Assembly: GCA_009760855.2 (NCBI GenBank) | Contig: WPIO01000015.1 | Location: 5,323,501 to 5,387,500 of the forward strand | Origin: Cristatella mucedo | Taxonomy: Eukaryota > Bryozoa > Phylactolaemata > Cristatellidae | Length of the DNA stretch: 64,000 bases | Direction: 5' to 3' | Shown: positions 54,001-63,835 of the stretch, piece after piece | How positions within the stretch are numbered: position 1 is the stretch's first letter | Layout of the letters: every line of letters starts with the position of its first letter | Notes under the pieces: model-generated | Told to the model about the DNA's origin: nothing | Databases searched by the model: none | The model's input: only the letters and a program-made list of their open reading frames with translations | Program-made: the position numbers and the translations under genes

Positions 54001-57000
54001 AGCTATTGGAGCGACATATGACCAGACTCAAGCATGCCGATTCGAGGCAGCGTGCTGCATATCGTCTGCCGCTGCCAAGCATGCTTTATTTAATCACCCC
54101 GAGCTAATTCTTACCCACTTGTCCGTAAAAATTTCGACGCAATTCCGATGCATCTCATCCACGTCCAGATCAGTCAGCAAAAACACCACTGTTATGAGCA
54201 TGAACAAGCGAGGACTATTGAAAATAGAAACGGTATGACCCAGTATAAACACACTGACTGTAATTGCTGATGCTTGGAATTAGTTTTTGCAAGGAGGCTA
54301 ATTAATGGCAAGTACTGACTCAGGCTGCGTTCCACAAATATCTTTGTGGCTAACCTAGTTGGTTAAGATTATTGACCCGGTTGGCTGTGTTATGGCCTCG
54401 GGCGTACCGGGGCTATGTTCTTGGCAGAATCCAGATCCCACCGTCGAAATAAAGGAGGGATCTGATCGACGCTGACCTTTCTTTCAAGAGCTGCAAATAT
54501 CTTTACCCTCTTCTAAGAGCTCGTTGGAAGCAAGTCGCGTATATAAATAAAAAGCCCCCCCCCCGCAACGCTCTGACATTAACGTGGCAAGAGCGTGCAG
54601 GTACCAAAGCTTGCTTCAATTAAATTTGATTCACTAGTGGTGCTTACACAAAGTAAGAATATGAGCTATTGCATCCAGCTCAGTACTAGCTAGTGTGACG
54701 TGAAGACTGCACACTGTTAACGATATATGCAAATATTATTGGGAAAAACTGTTTTTGATTGCAATATTTCTGTCATTTGTCTGCCGATCTCAAACCCAAA
54801 TACGTTCTAGCTTGATTGCAAAACCCAGCTTACAGGGAGACTCAGATCGTTAACAGCACAGACAATTGATCTCGGCCCATTATTCTAAACTGCTTTGTGG
54901 TTGAGTTTGTTGCTGGGCGTTTGACACAAACTTTAACTGGATTAGGCGCAACGTCCTCGTGATGATAGTGTGAGGCAGACTGAAATGTGGCTCCACAAAC
55001 ATTCTGATCAAGCCACAGTGTCAGGCACTGCGTCACTGCCTGCCAAATTATCGATCACTGTATTCTACACTATGCTAGCGATTATACGTAAAGCTGTTGA
55101 AGGCGATTGGACAGCCGCAGCGAAATCGTGTCTAAAAGAAATTCTAGCTTCTTATAAAGAAGTTTTACCGCTTCTCACGTCCTGCAAACTTTTAACAGAG
55201 CAGCAGCAGCTTTTGCATGCCGCAGCCTCAGATCTTCCGAAAAACTGCGTGCTCTCTTTCACATAAGGGCTCCTTGTGACTCAAGTTTGCTCTTGGTGAA
55301 ACCCTAATAAGGATAACAATAATGATAGTGCACTTGATAAAGCGCCCTCAGAGTGCGAATCCCAATCTCTTTTTTGGCACTTTACATTTGCAGCAAAGGG
55401 AAACGCGATTGAGTGCTGAGTAATATCTTGCTTGATAAACAAACAACATCAAAAATGAGTATCAGGGGCCCATTAAATGCTGTCCTAAATAGACGTGTTT
55501 GTAAATTCTTTTTAAATGTGGTCAAGTCAGGGGTTGTTCTGACGCAAGTCAGGAGGGACTTCAAGGCTTTGGGAGTACACGAACTAAATGCACAGTCTCC
55601 AAAGGATTTATGGTTTGTACGAGGTTTTGGTAAACTGTTGGATTCCGAAAAGGAGGTGGTACGATGCTTGGCCTGGTGGGGGAGTAGATCTGAGAGATAG
55701 GCTGGAGCCAAGGAATGAGGTGACCTAAAAGTGAGCGACAAAACCTTGAAGTCGATCCGTTGCTTTACTGGTAGCCAGTTCAGGTCGACGAGAAGTGGTA
55801 TGATGTGGCAACTTCGACGCTCTCGACAGACAAGCCTAGCTGCAGAGTTTTGCACCAGGTTTAATCGCCTGATTATATTTGCCGGTAGACCAGCAAGCAG
55901 TGAGTTACAGAAGTCAAGACGGGATGTCACAAAAGCATGGACAACTTATACTTGATATCCTTATCTAAACAAGCCCGAGTTTTAGCAGCGTTATGTAGCT
56001 GAAAGTACGCGGAGTTGATTGTGGAGCTAATGTGGTCGTCTAACGAGAGGTCAAACCCTGACTGAAACTTGCTCATGCAATTCCTCTGCTGCGATAATAT
56101 CGCTCTCACTTGTTTCCAGTACTGAGTTAGCAGTAGCAGCCTGTCGCGTCGTTCGTAGCGGTACAAGTCTCAGTTAAGAAGACTCGTACCAATTAAATAT
56201 GAATAAAAAGGCGATTTTAAGTTTGGCGTTCTGCAGGAAGGAAGTCACTGCGGAGCATTAGTTTTAGGCCACGCAACGGTATCAAATGCTAGCGCTTCTG
56301 ATAGAAAGCCAAGTTAGCAAATCCGCTACACATGAGAGCGAGAGCAAGTAAATTTCCAAGGCAAATAAATAGCTGAGAATGCAAAGGACAGCTGAAATAT
56401 TTGCATAAGCTGCTTCACTGAATAAAAGCGAGTGTCTTGACAGGTGGGATTTAAAATTTAACGATGTGATCCATCCAAAATAGATTGAAAAAGAGCTCAA
56501 GAAAATGTTTACATATATTTAACTATACAATCTCTAACAGGAGTTAACGACAGTCTATTCGGCGAAATCATTGCGAGTGCATTATAGCAAGATCAAAACC
56601 CCCAAAGCTCTCAGCGAGTAATTCGATGGGTACTAATAGATAACGTTATTGTAGAATTTGTCGATCTTGCGACGGTCAGATCAGTAGCCATAAGTAAACT
56701 TACGTGTTGTACAGCACAATGTCCGGTACCCAAACGAGGCTGCTCGGGACATAAACTCTCTTGATTCCGAAGAAGTGATCCGGGTCCCACTGCAGTCGCT
56801 CGTCGACCCACTCCTGTCTTAGCCAAATCAACGTGGTCATAATCTGAGTCTTCTCATCCTACGAGCATGAGAAAACATGGCTTTGAAAACAATACTCAAA
56901 ATTCTAGAATTGCAGCAATTCTACAAGTGAGATAATCTGATCGCCATCGCCGGCGCCGCCCATTCTCGGTCTATCACTGCCTCTACAGTCGCTTACGTGT

Positions 57001-58007
57001 AGGTAAACAGCACAAACATAACCAGAAATGGACCTAGTGTTATACAAGACCTTCAAGAAGTGACATAAATACTTCCAAACCACCAGCCGTTCGATTAAAT
57101 CATCAGCAGGTCGGGTTGATGGTCGTGCTGCTAATTACGGGTACGATTTCTACGTCGGCCAAGGGTCTGACTAAAAGGTCGAATGGAAAAGAAGTGGCTA
57201 TGCGGAGAAGCCGGGATTGCCGGCGTCGGGGGGGGGGGATGAGGCGGCTTGAGAGGAAGGGAGCTCTGGATGGTACTGATTGCCAAGCATGGCTAAGAGA
57301 GCCGAACAGGTTGTTTGGTGTATTCACTACATTACACTACATTCACTACATATTCACTATATTCACTACATACTTCATACATATTTCACTACATTTTCCG
57401 GGCGAGGAATGAGGCAGCTTCTCGCGAAATCTCCATTGTCTTCAAATGGCTCTAGGTTGAGCTAAAAAGCATTACCAGACGTCTCGATGGTCTCAATGCG
57501 TCTTCAAGTTTCTGATGGACATTTTTTAAAGTTCCCGACGAGATCCCGGCATCGTCCTCGGTAGCAGCACTTGTTCGCATGCTATTTAAACGACTCGCGG
57601 TTACAGTTTAGCACTATCGAGAAAGCTTTCCGATGTAATGCGGTCGCGAGTTGAGATTCATCGCACGTGAATTTAAATAATGACAAGCCGCCGATGCAAA
57701 TAACCACGCTTAAGCACCAGCGAAATACTTACAACGTCCAGCAGCTGTGCCAGCGACACGCCAACACGGACAATGACAGTCGCGCTAGCGTTCATTGCGG
57801 GTCTGACCAGCGGCTCGTAGCCGTCGAGCAGAAACTTGAACAGCAATCGCTCCTGCGACTTCACGGGGCTCGCCGTGCTCTCTTGGCTGATGTCCTCAAG
57901 TGGCACTCGCTCAGCACTTGAGGCCGATTTGGTTTCTGTTGCATCAGGCTGAACCGTAGTCACGTCGATAGTCGAGCGATTAGTTGCAGCCTGGTCGGCA
58001 TATGATT
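47688..58007 (-). CDS. Nicotinic acetylcholine receptor, alpha-type subunit
   Basis: A subunit of a pentameric ligand-gated channel in the plasma membrane. Exons (minus, in order) 58007-57733, 56858-56704, 50820-50282, 48309-48191 and 48098-47688 join in phase through GT-AG sites to about 500 residues. Seen: [32 protein letters not shown] (loop D), WVPDIVLYN (loop A), the Cys-loop [23 protein letters not shown] (loop B), the vicinal pair [11 protein letters not shown] (loop C, alpha hallmark), TM1 ([18 protein letters not shown]), TM2 ([20 protein letters not shown]), TM3 ([19 protein letters not shown]), a cytoplasmic loop of about 90 residues and TM4 ([15 protein letters not shown]...). The frame is intact. 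Oddities: Gln at pore position -1', Lys at 15', Phe for the second loop C Tyr, and a Ser/Thr-rich N-terminal extension. A signal-peptide exon may lie at 58242-58183. Confidence 0.94.
48191..48309 (-). CDS. nAChR exon 5 (TM3)
   Basis: Acceptor TATTTTAAG precedes it and donor GTAAGC follows (minus). It encodes [20 protein letters not shown] then [19 protein letters not shown]. The split Gly codon completes PLIG of the previous exon. Confidence 0.92.
48310..50281. other. nAChR intron 4
   Basis: About 2 kb with no exon recognised. An L2-like tail remnant (CTCTCAAGTGTTATTATTATTTTTA) is visible near 48855-48885. Confidence 0.55.
50282..50820 (-). CDS. nAChR exon 4 (Cys-loop to TM2)
   Basis: Acceptor TTTCTGCAG precedes 50820 and donor GTAAGA follows 50282 (minus). 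It encodes about 179 residues: [19 protein letters not shown], the Cys-loop with 13 residues between the cysteines, [20 protein letters not shown]1, and TM2 ending [12 protein letters not shown] single large exon carries the binding loops B-C and half of the pore. Confidence 0.95.
51091..51245 (+). mobile_element. SINE-B copy, reference-quality
   Basis: GCCGAGCTGGTTTGGTCTAG then CGGTCAAGGTGCTCGCC (box A), GTGGGCTCGAGCCC (box B), GGCATATG, then GAAGCGCCTGAATAGAGATT continuing AAGTTCTCTTGGGGCGCTAT, and GTGAATGAATTACATTTATTC. The tail matches the L2 terminal hairpin region. It lies in nAChR intron 3. Confidence 0.93.
51246..52289. other. nAChR intron 3, part without recognised features
   Basis: No gene or repeat was firmly recognised apart from a faint reverse L2-like stretch near 52150-52250. 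Confidence 0.5.
52290..52445 (+). mobile_element. L2-clade LINE 3' end (old)
   Basis: CCCCTAACCATGTTATCACTG, GTGCTTCCTTTGCACCAAATGTAAAGTG, GAAAGAGATTGGGTTATCTGATGG and TTATTATTATTATTA follow the L2 3' UTR and tail. Confidence 0.85.
52535..53400 (-). mobile_element. L2-clade LINE fragment (old, longer)
   Basis: The reverse strand covers the C-terminal coding block (CGAGAAGCCGTGTGACGTGGC, AGTTTAGCACCAGGCGC). Near 53330-53360 it shows an RT-like [19 protein letters not shown], resembling the GVPQGS...PLLF motif. It is heavily mutated, with parts missing. Confidence 0.7.
53573..53611. repeat. (CA)n microsatellite
   Basis: A short ACAC tract, about 38 bases. From 53612 to 54969 nothing is recognised. 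Confidence 0.93.
54970..55266 (+). other. Open frame of unknown origin, protein-like
   Basis: 98 codons ending at TAA 55264-55266. The part [20 protein letters not shown] through [15 protein letters not shown] reads like an amphipathic helical protein, not random translation. I do not recognise the family. It lies in nAChR intron 3 on the opposite strand, and an L2 insertion begins 45 bases downstream. It could be a terminal exon of another gene, a retrocopy or chance. Confidence 0.25.
55310..56165 (-). mobile_element. L2-clade LINE with internal deletion of the RT core
   Basis: The minus strand reads MSKFQSGF joined directly to [21 protein letters not shown], then [13 protein letters not shown] to the 3' tail (GATAAAGCGCCCTC at 55335). 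In the full copy these two motifs are about 630 bases apart with the catalytic motifs between them. The copy is otherwise fairly well preserved, and the 3' end lies at about 55310. Confidence 0.92.
56704..56858 (-). CDS. nAChR exon 3 (loops D and A)
   Basis: Acceptor CTCGTAG precedes 56858 and donor GTAAGT follows 56704 (minus). It encodes [38 protein letters not shown] and [13 protein letters not shown]. Codon phase matches exon 4. Confidence 0.95.
57228..57238 (+). repeat. Poly(G) run
   Basis: About eleven consecutive G in nAChR intron 2. Confidence 0.8.
57318..57395 (+). repeat. ATTCACTACAT-type minisatellite
   Basis: About six imperfect copies of an 11-base unit (ATTCACTACAT, ATTCACTATAT, ACTTCATACAT) in nAChR intron 2. 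Confidence 0.85.
57733..58007 (-). CDS. nAChR exon 2 (N-terminal extracellular part)
   Basis: A strong acceptor (pyrimidines then TTCGACAG) precedes 58007 and donor GTAAGT follows 57733 (minus). It encodes 91 residues. The first 50 or so are Ser/Thr/Asp-rich ([18 protein letters not shown]), then comes [20 protein letters not shown] and [11 protein letters not shown], which match the start of mature nAChR subunits. An alternative acceptor at 57991-57993 (GACCAG) would shorten it. Confidence 0.9.
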
Positions 58008-58182
58008 CTGTCGAAGAAAAAAGGCAGTCGTGAATAGTTGTCCGCCAGCAGATCTGGCATGTTCGTTAAGGGCTATCCGGTTTTTCAGCCACTGTAGATC
58101 CTCGGCAGCTTGCTCGTCCGACCATCAGAACGCGGTCATTAGTCGTTGGGATAGTCAGTCTCGGGCCGGTGGCAATGCTTAC

Positions 58183-58242
58183 GAACGTGTGGCCGCTTGT
58201 CAACTGTGGCTGGTAGACCATGAGAAGAAGCTTCGCTAGCAT
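58183..58242 (-). CDS. Possible nAChR first exon (signal peptide)
   Basis: ATG at 58242 (minus) opens MLAKLLLMVYQPQLTSGHTF, followed by donor GTAAGC. The hydrophobic start suits a signal peptide. It ends in phase 0, which joins in frame only to the alternative acceptor at 57990, not to the stronger one at 58007. The assignment is therefore uncertain. Confidence 0.35.
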
Positions 58243-58414
58243 GACACCAGCGTTGCGCAAGAGTTATGAGGAACAAAGCTGAGAGTTACTGATGCTGGTG
58301 ACTATAGATTCAATGTTGACACGATTGATTCGTGGCAATGTCGCTGCTCTCGCGCCTCTAATGAGCAGTCATTTTAATTAAAGAGACAGTGTATCAAGCT
58401 CGTATATATATCAT

Positions 58415-58562
58415 TCCCTTATTTTTGCCCAACGAGAACTAAACTCATCCAGGCTCTTCGCATATGCCGCAGAGTTTGAACTCAAGAGCTCGGTCCCCAG
58501 GCATTCACCTTGACTCCAGTAATCAAAGGAGAGTACCCTTACCTCTGGGCCAAACCATGGCC
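58415..58562 (-). mobile_element. SINE-B copy
   Basis: The reverse complement runs GGTTTGGCCCAGAGGTAAGG (box A side), GAGTTCAAACTCTGCGGCATATGCGAAG, CCTGGATGAGTTTAGTTCTCGTTGGG: the SINE-B head, the landmark GGCATATGCGAAG and the tail. Confidence 0.78.
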
Positions 58563-59236
58563 TCATTTATCGAACTCAAATATTCGCTAGAAGACCGGCC
58601 AAGTCACCACTTTCATTTTCACGCACGCGTGTTCATAAATTCTGAAAACTCGTTGGTACTAATGACTTTTTCAAAAAGCTTGACAGCCCAGTACATCACT
58701 CCACTGCATCGCTTCTTACCGAAGAGCTTACATATTTTGTGCGTATAGTCTTTGCACCTATCTGGTTGCTCAGTGGACGATCGCCCAATCAAAGGTTCAT
58801 AACGGTTTATATAAAGGTATATATCAAGATTTATAACCCAATGAGATGATCGCCTTTGCAGTAATGCGCACAGACGTTTTTAACGGCCCAGTGAAACGAT
58901 TGACAATCTAACAGCTCTCATTAAGAATGAGATTGGAATGCATCTTTTAGCCACTCTTCTTGGGGGAATTCGCAAGTGCTCCCTGTGCAAGGGATCAATA
59001 GGTCCACATGACTTAAATGGAAGAATTCTACGGTAGTCACTCGTTTATGACTGTCAATAAGGTCCAGACTCTACCATGATAAGTAAATTTCCAAGAGCCT
59101 CTGGACATAAAATAACACTCTTATGGTAACCATTATACATGTATTACTAAAGATATTAGAAAAAATAGAAAACAAGACATATTAGACGTAGTAGATATCA
59201 CATTGCTGTTATTTTACTTTTGATTACACATTTAGA

Positions 59237-59518
59237 TCTCGCAAACGACTACAAACATATAAAACAGTGCAACTTGTTCGAAAATTTAGCGACGAAGACG
59301 AAAAGCTGTACTGGATTGCAAAAAAGAACAAGGGCAACTTGCATGAAGCTGAGCAAATAAATGGCCAGGATAGGATGAGGACAGAACGGCCAATCAGTGA
59401 ACAGCATGTTCTGATTGGCTTTGTTACACCACACCAAAATATTTTGCAAACAAGTTCTTGCCGTGCAGGGTATGGTCGAGTGGCTATATCTGCCGTTGAA
59501 GAAGTTTCTGGTTGGTAA
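59237..59518 (+). CDS. Possible 3' terminal exon of an unidentified gene
   Basis: After a good acceptor (TTACACATTTAG before 59237), an open frame of about 93 codons runs to TAA 59516-59518. It includes LQTYKTVQLVRKFSDEDEKL, LHEAEQINGQDRM, and HVLIGFVT...CRAGYGRVAISAVEEV. AATAAA follows at about 59733. The composition looks coding. The GFVT...GxG pattern faintly recalls the C-terminus of POP1-type RNase P proteins, but I cannot establish this. No upstream exons were found. Confidence 0.35.
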   Translation, partial: SRKRLQTYKTVQLVRKFSDEDEKLYWIAKKNKGNLHEAEQINGQDRMRTERPISEQHVLIGFVTPHQNILQTSSCRAGYGRVAISAVEEVSGW

Positions 59519-61376
59519 AACAAAGAGGCCTACAGTCCATACTTACAATTATTTATTTTTTATTGTAATACAATATTGTACAATTGATTCAGAAAACTGA
59601 GCGCGATCTGTATTACTTTATTTTGCACACCAACTTTTCAATGAGTTTATTTGAAAAACTGCAATAGAGTGAAGCTACGAAAGACGAGGCGCGAAGTGGC
59701 AAAGAATGACTGTCAATTCATAAGAATGAGGCAATAAAGAAATATTTTACTTTTACTTCCTTGTCTTTTTCTTAACAGAACTGTGTTTAGCCTTATCGCC
59801 TCTTTAAGTACTCTAGCACTATCGGTAAACGTTCTTGCCACCATGTTTCGCCGGACGTCTTCAACCACGAATCTGATTGCTGTGCTGCATTGCTACCGAA
59901 GCCTCCCGGTCATTACTAACCTGCATGCAACATTTTTTAGCCTCAGCGAGACCCAGGAATAAGCCCATGTCTACTAAAACCAGAAGAAGCATATTTTGTC
60001 GGGGCCGAAAAGGATATCTCGATACGCTTCTTCCCTCTCTGGAAATAATTGATTTAACTTCAGATGGCAGCATGTAATAGTTTCATCGCTTTCAGTGATG
60101 AGCCATCCAACAGAAGTTAGGCAGTATAAAAATTTAAATTTTAGGGCTATGCACCTTTGGATGACCGTATAGGTAGCTATACTCTGGAACAGTAGCATGA
60201 GCAGTTGCCTGAACTAGGCTTTAACCATCGCGATTAGTTCGTTAAGTAAATGTAGCAATTTATTACTGCCCAATGTCAAATCATATATCTAACTACCTTG
60301 GGGTAGACTGGTCTAGTGACCATTAGTAGATGCTATTTAGTCTGCTTCAAAAGCTTAGAATTATGCTAAGTAGAGAAATATTGTTTGCAAACAACTTCGG
60401 TCCCTGGAAGCTATTGCGTTTAGTACATATAACTGCTCGCTTATTCATCACATTGGGGCTTCTTGATTAATTTTGTGTGTGGTCTTCACAGAAAAAATAG
60501 TTAATTGCAGAAGTGCTTGAAACTCAAGAGCTCAAAAACGTTATTTGCTGTTTCCCGAGCAGCAAGCAGCAAAATGATTGCAGCGGCATTTGACATTCAC
60601 GAGGCCAACCCCTGGCAAACGATCCGTGTGCGAGCGCCACTGAGTTGCCACCCACACCGGCCACTGGCAAGGCAGCTGCTATGTCACTAACTGACCTTGA
60701 CCCGGGTAGTCCTCTCAGCCCTATTCAGATTCAGCACTTGGCCAAGACTGCCATTCGACCTGTCTGCTTTTTAGATACGGGCGCGAGAGACTCGATGCTA
60801 AGGTAGATGTGGTGCGCAGCAAATGTTCAGTCGCAGCCGCATCTTGGTGCAACGATCGTCAGCTCTCACCTGTATACGTAACTGCCCGTCGCAGCGAAAG
60901 GCACAGGCATACAACTGCCAGATCAGGCGCGTATTTCATGTTCAATTCCGCTCAGTTGGGCAGGTAGTGGAATGCGCCCGGAATGCCGCATCGGCTGCTA
61001 GCCTCCCTGGCGCTGTGCTGTGCACACATTCACACTGCGTTCCGATATATGGCGAATGCAAATGATGCTGCAATGGAAAATCGATACATGCCGCTTTTCG
61101 AGGCCTGCCTGAGGAAAGATAGCCTCACAATGATCTGCAGGCGAAAGGTTAATCAGGACTACTCTATTACATTAGCCGCCATACTAGTATTTGCTTTATC
61201 GGGCAGCCAGGGAAAGGACAGTGGGCTTAGCGCCACTATTGGCTAGCCGAAGCGAAAGGTTGTGAGCTCGCTTCAACGATTGGTGGCTGCGCCAGCGCTC
61301 CCCGGGGACATACTGAAGTGTGGCTAGACACGAAGCTCAGCTCAATGGTGTGTGATCAACCGTCAGTGATAGGCTT
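59519..61376. other. Intergenic, nothing recognised
   Basis: Mostly AT-rich to 60500, then a GC-richer patch (60540-61330) with short open frames on + that resemble no known family. Confidence 0.45.
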
Positions 61377-61467
61377 GAAAAGAGAGTGAACACTCTCTTT
61401 TCCTTACAGGCTGTATAGTCAAAAAGTGATATATAGTCAAAAAGCTATCACCTGTATAGTCAAAAAG
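61377..61467. repeat. 12-bp inverted repeat followed by three TATAGTCAAAAAG units
   Basis: GAAAAGAGAGTG (61377-61388) and its exact reverse complement (61391-61402) are separated by AA. TATAGTCAAAAAG then occurs three times, at 61414, 61432 and 61455. Confidence 0.85.
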
Positions 61468-61939
61468 TGACCCACCCTTTTAGGCTGCGAAGAGAAGCCA
61501 CGGCTCCTGGCTTTAGTGATAACATCCATTTGCGAATATTACCCTAGTGATTAGTAACAACTGTCAGAAAAACAAACAAGCAATAAACATCTTACCTGCC
61601 TTAAGGGCACTGCCACTTACTCCCAAGCCAAGGTATTACGATAAGGACCGAGGTCGGTAAGGCTGGAGCTACCGAGTTACAAAGCGAGTTTAGTGGCATA
61701 GCTCGTAGCACTGAGGTCAGGAGGATCGAACTCACCAAGTAAGTAGCTATTATTAGAAAAGAAACGCCGTTCCTTTAGCATGTTCCGGTCAGTAGGATTC
61801 TTTAGTTCTGCATTAACCGCCATATGCCAAACTAACTGCTCAAGGTCACGAAATTCTTAAATAATACAAATTCCACAGAATCAATATTTATTTAGAAACA
61901 AATCAGATGTGTATCACTTCAGAGAAAACATCCGAGCGC

Positions 61940-62022
61940 TGCACATATGGCACAGGGCTCTAGTCCACGACCTCGACGTCGGTTGTTTAAGGTGAGCGAC
62001 GTACCCCTGGGCCAAATCTGGC
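61940..62022 (-). mobile_element. SINE-B head
   Basis: The reverse complement has TTTGGCCCAGGGGTACGTCGC (box A side), GAGGTCGTGGACTAGAGCCC (box B) and GTGCCATATGTGCAGCGC. Confidence 0.65.
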
Positions 62023-62084
62023 ATGTCTATTCCCATCCCCGTGAATCACGCACTCAATATTGCTGTGGAGACTTGGACAAGTAC

Positions 62085-62325
62085 TAGCTAGTTTTGGGAT
62101 CGTGGATATACCCAATTCACACTAAATGCCTGCTAGAAGCGTACGTTATTGTTTGGGGCAAGCCTAGTGTCAATCGGTTGCTAGAAACCTGTGTTATCTC
62201 ACACTTTGTGATAACACGTGTCTGCACATCCTTTGCCCACTACTCGCTAGTCTTCTCTTCCCATTTGATCAAACGATTCGAGCTAGTGCAAAAGTTGTCA
62301 GCTTCACATCTGCAAGATTAAACTG
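62085..62325 (+). mobile_element. Possible degraded L2-clade LINE fragment
   Basis: WGKPSVNRLLE resembles L2 MGKPSVIQKLE. Further on, HLIKRFELVQKLSASHL resembles [15 protein letters not shown]. The spacing suggests an internal deletion. From 62326 to 63299 nothing is recognised. Confidence 0.4.
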
Positions 62326-63302
62326 CTTGTCACCGACACAAGCTGGATCCCCACTAGCAGCTAATAAAAGCTTCTGCAAATCCCCTATAGTTCTCTAAAC
62401 TGTCTTACTTATGCTCGCCGATATTAAATATTAAATTAAACTTATAGTTGTATAATTCAACCTCTTGACTTTGTCGATTACCTATGACTTTGACCACCTT
62501 CAAATCTTACCCTCAATGCATGTACTCAAAAAACCAGAGCCTGCACAGTTTACAGCTGTCACACATCAAAACTAGACGATATTAAAAGGATAAACAATGT
62601 TTCAATTAGCATGTTTCTATTTTATCTGCAAAGTAATTTGGAGTATCGTTTTTATGATTAACATGCTCCAGATTAATTTTTATGACTATTACCTGCCGCC
62701 ACATGTGTATTTTTTCACGGCTTGAGGGGTAATTTTCAGAAAATAAGTAAGCACTTAATTTTTGTATTCTGTGCCGTTTAAAAAATTAGTTTTTATAGAC
62801 AATATTACTACAATTTTCTGATCTTAATGAAACACGAAAAATCACTAATCTAAACTACGACAAATGACTCTCATAATTCTAGCAGGGAGCCATGACGAAA
62901 AATACATTTATATTTTCAAGCAGAACTTACGTTAACAGGTATGGTAAAACTTAATGCACCAAAGGAGATAAAGACTGGTATTGATTTGGCCAAGATCGTT
63001 ATTTCTTTCAGAAACAATAAAGTACCAGCTGGACGATTCAATTAAAATTATTTAGAATGTTGTACTCGCAAACTAACTTACCTTCCCTAAAGCACCAGTG
63101 TTCAGGAGGAGACACTTCTAACTACCAGATAAAACGTGGGCACGGTTGGATGCGAAATTTACATGATCACGAAATGATTTTCTGATGCATTGACTAATAA
63201 ATTAGGAACATAGTGATACCTCCATAGTGAAATGCTACCTAAGCTAATCTCAAAAAACTGTAATAACCTGCTGGCATTAAAAAGTGCATGCTGAGATGGC
63301 GA

Positions 63303-63382
63303 GATTTTTACCTCTACAAGCGGTGTTGACAGCTATGAAAGCTCTTCTGCCGCTATATAAATAAGGCTGTTAAATCAACTTA
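63303..63382 (+). mobile_element. SINE-A tail fragment
   Basis: TACAAGCGGTGTTGACAGCTATGAAAGCTCTTCTGCCGCTATATAAATAAGGCTGTTAAATCAAC follows the SINE-A tail. Confidence 0.75.
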
Positions 63383-63689
63383 CCTTTTATTCATTACCGA
63401 ACCTTTACAAATCTTTTATTCATGCAGTCTAAAAATAGCATATGTCAGCACATTATTTCATAACGTCTAAACTCCTAGGAGCAAAGAAAAAGATTATTCG
63501 AGAACCTAAGGCAGATGAATAGAAAGTACACTAGGTAAACATTGCAAAACAGCCAAAGTGCAAATAAAAGCACAGGAAGGACACATAGAAACGCAACAGA
63601 CTGATCTGATCAGCTGTTAGCTCTGTAAGTGTGAACAGGCAGCTGGTGTGTTTCATATTTGATTTGTGTATGAAATCGTCCCGTGATTG

Positions 63690-63835
63690 TCTCGCTGGTT
63701 TGGCTAAGTGGTTAAGGTGACCCCGACCAAGGTCAGTCCGAGGTCGTGGGCACGATCCCCTTGGCATAGATCAGGCGCCTAAGTATAAACTAATCTCTCT
63801 TAGGACGCAAAACAAATGAATGAAATTTATATTTA
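63690..63835 (+). mobile_element. SINE-B copy
   Basis: TCGCTGGTTTGGCTAAGTGGTTAAGG (box A), AGGTCGTGGGCACGATCCCC (box B), TTGGCATAGATCAGGCGCCTAAG, AATCTCTCTTAGGACGC and AAATGAATGAAATTTATATTT. Confidence 0.88.

Noticed and set aside
57318-57395. CRISPR-like array
   Set aside because: Units are contiguous 11-mers without spacers, in an intron of an animal gene: an ordinary minisatellite.
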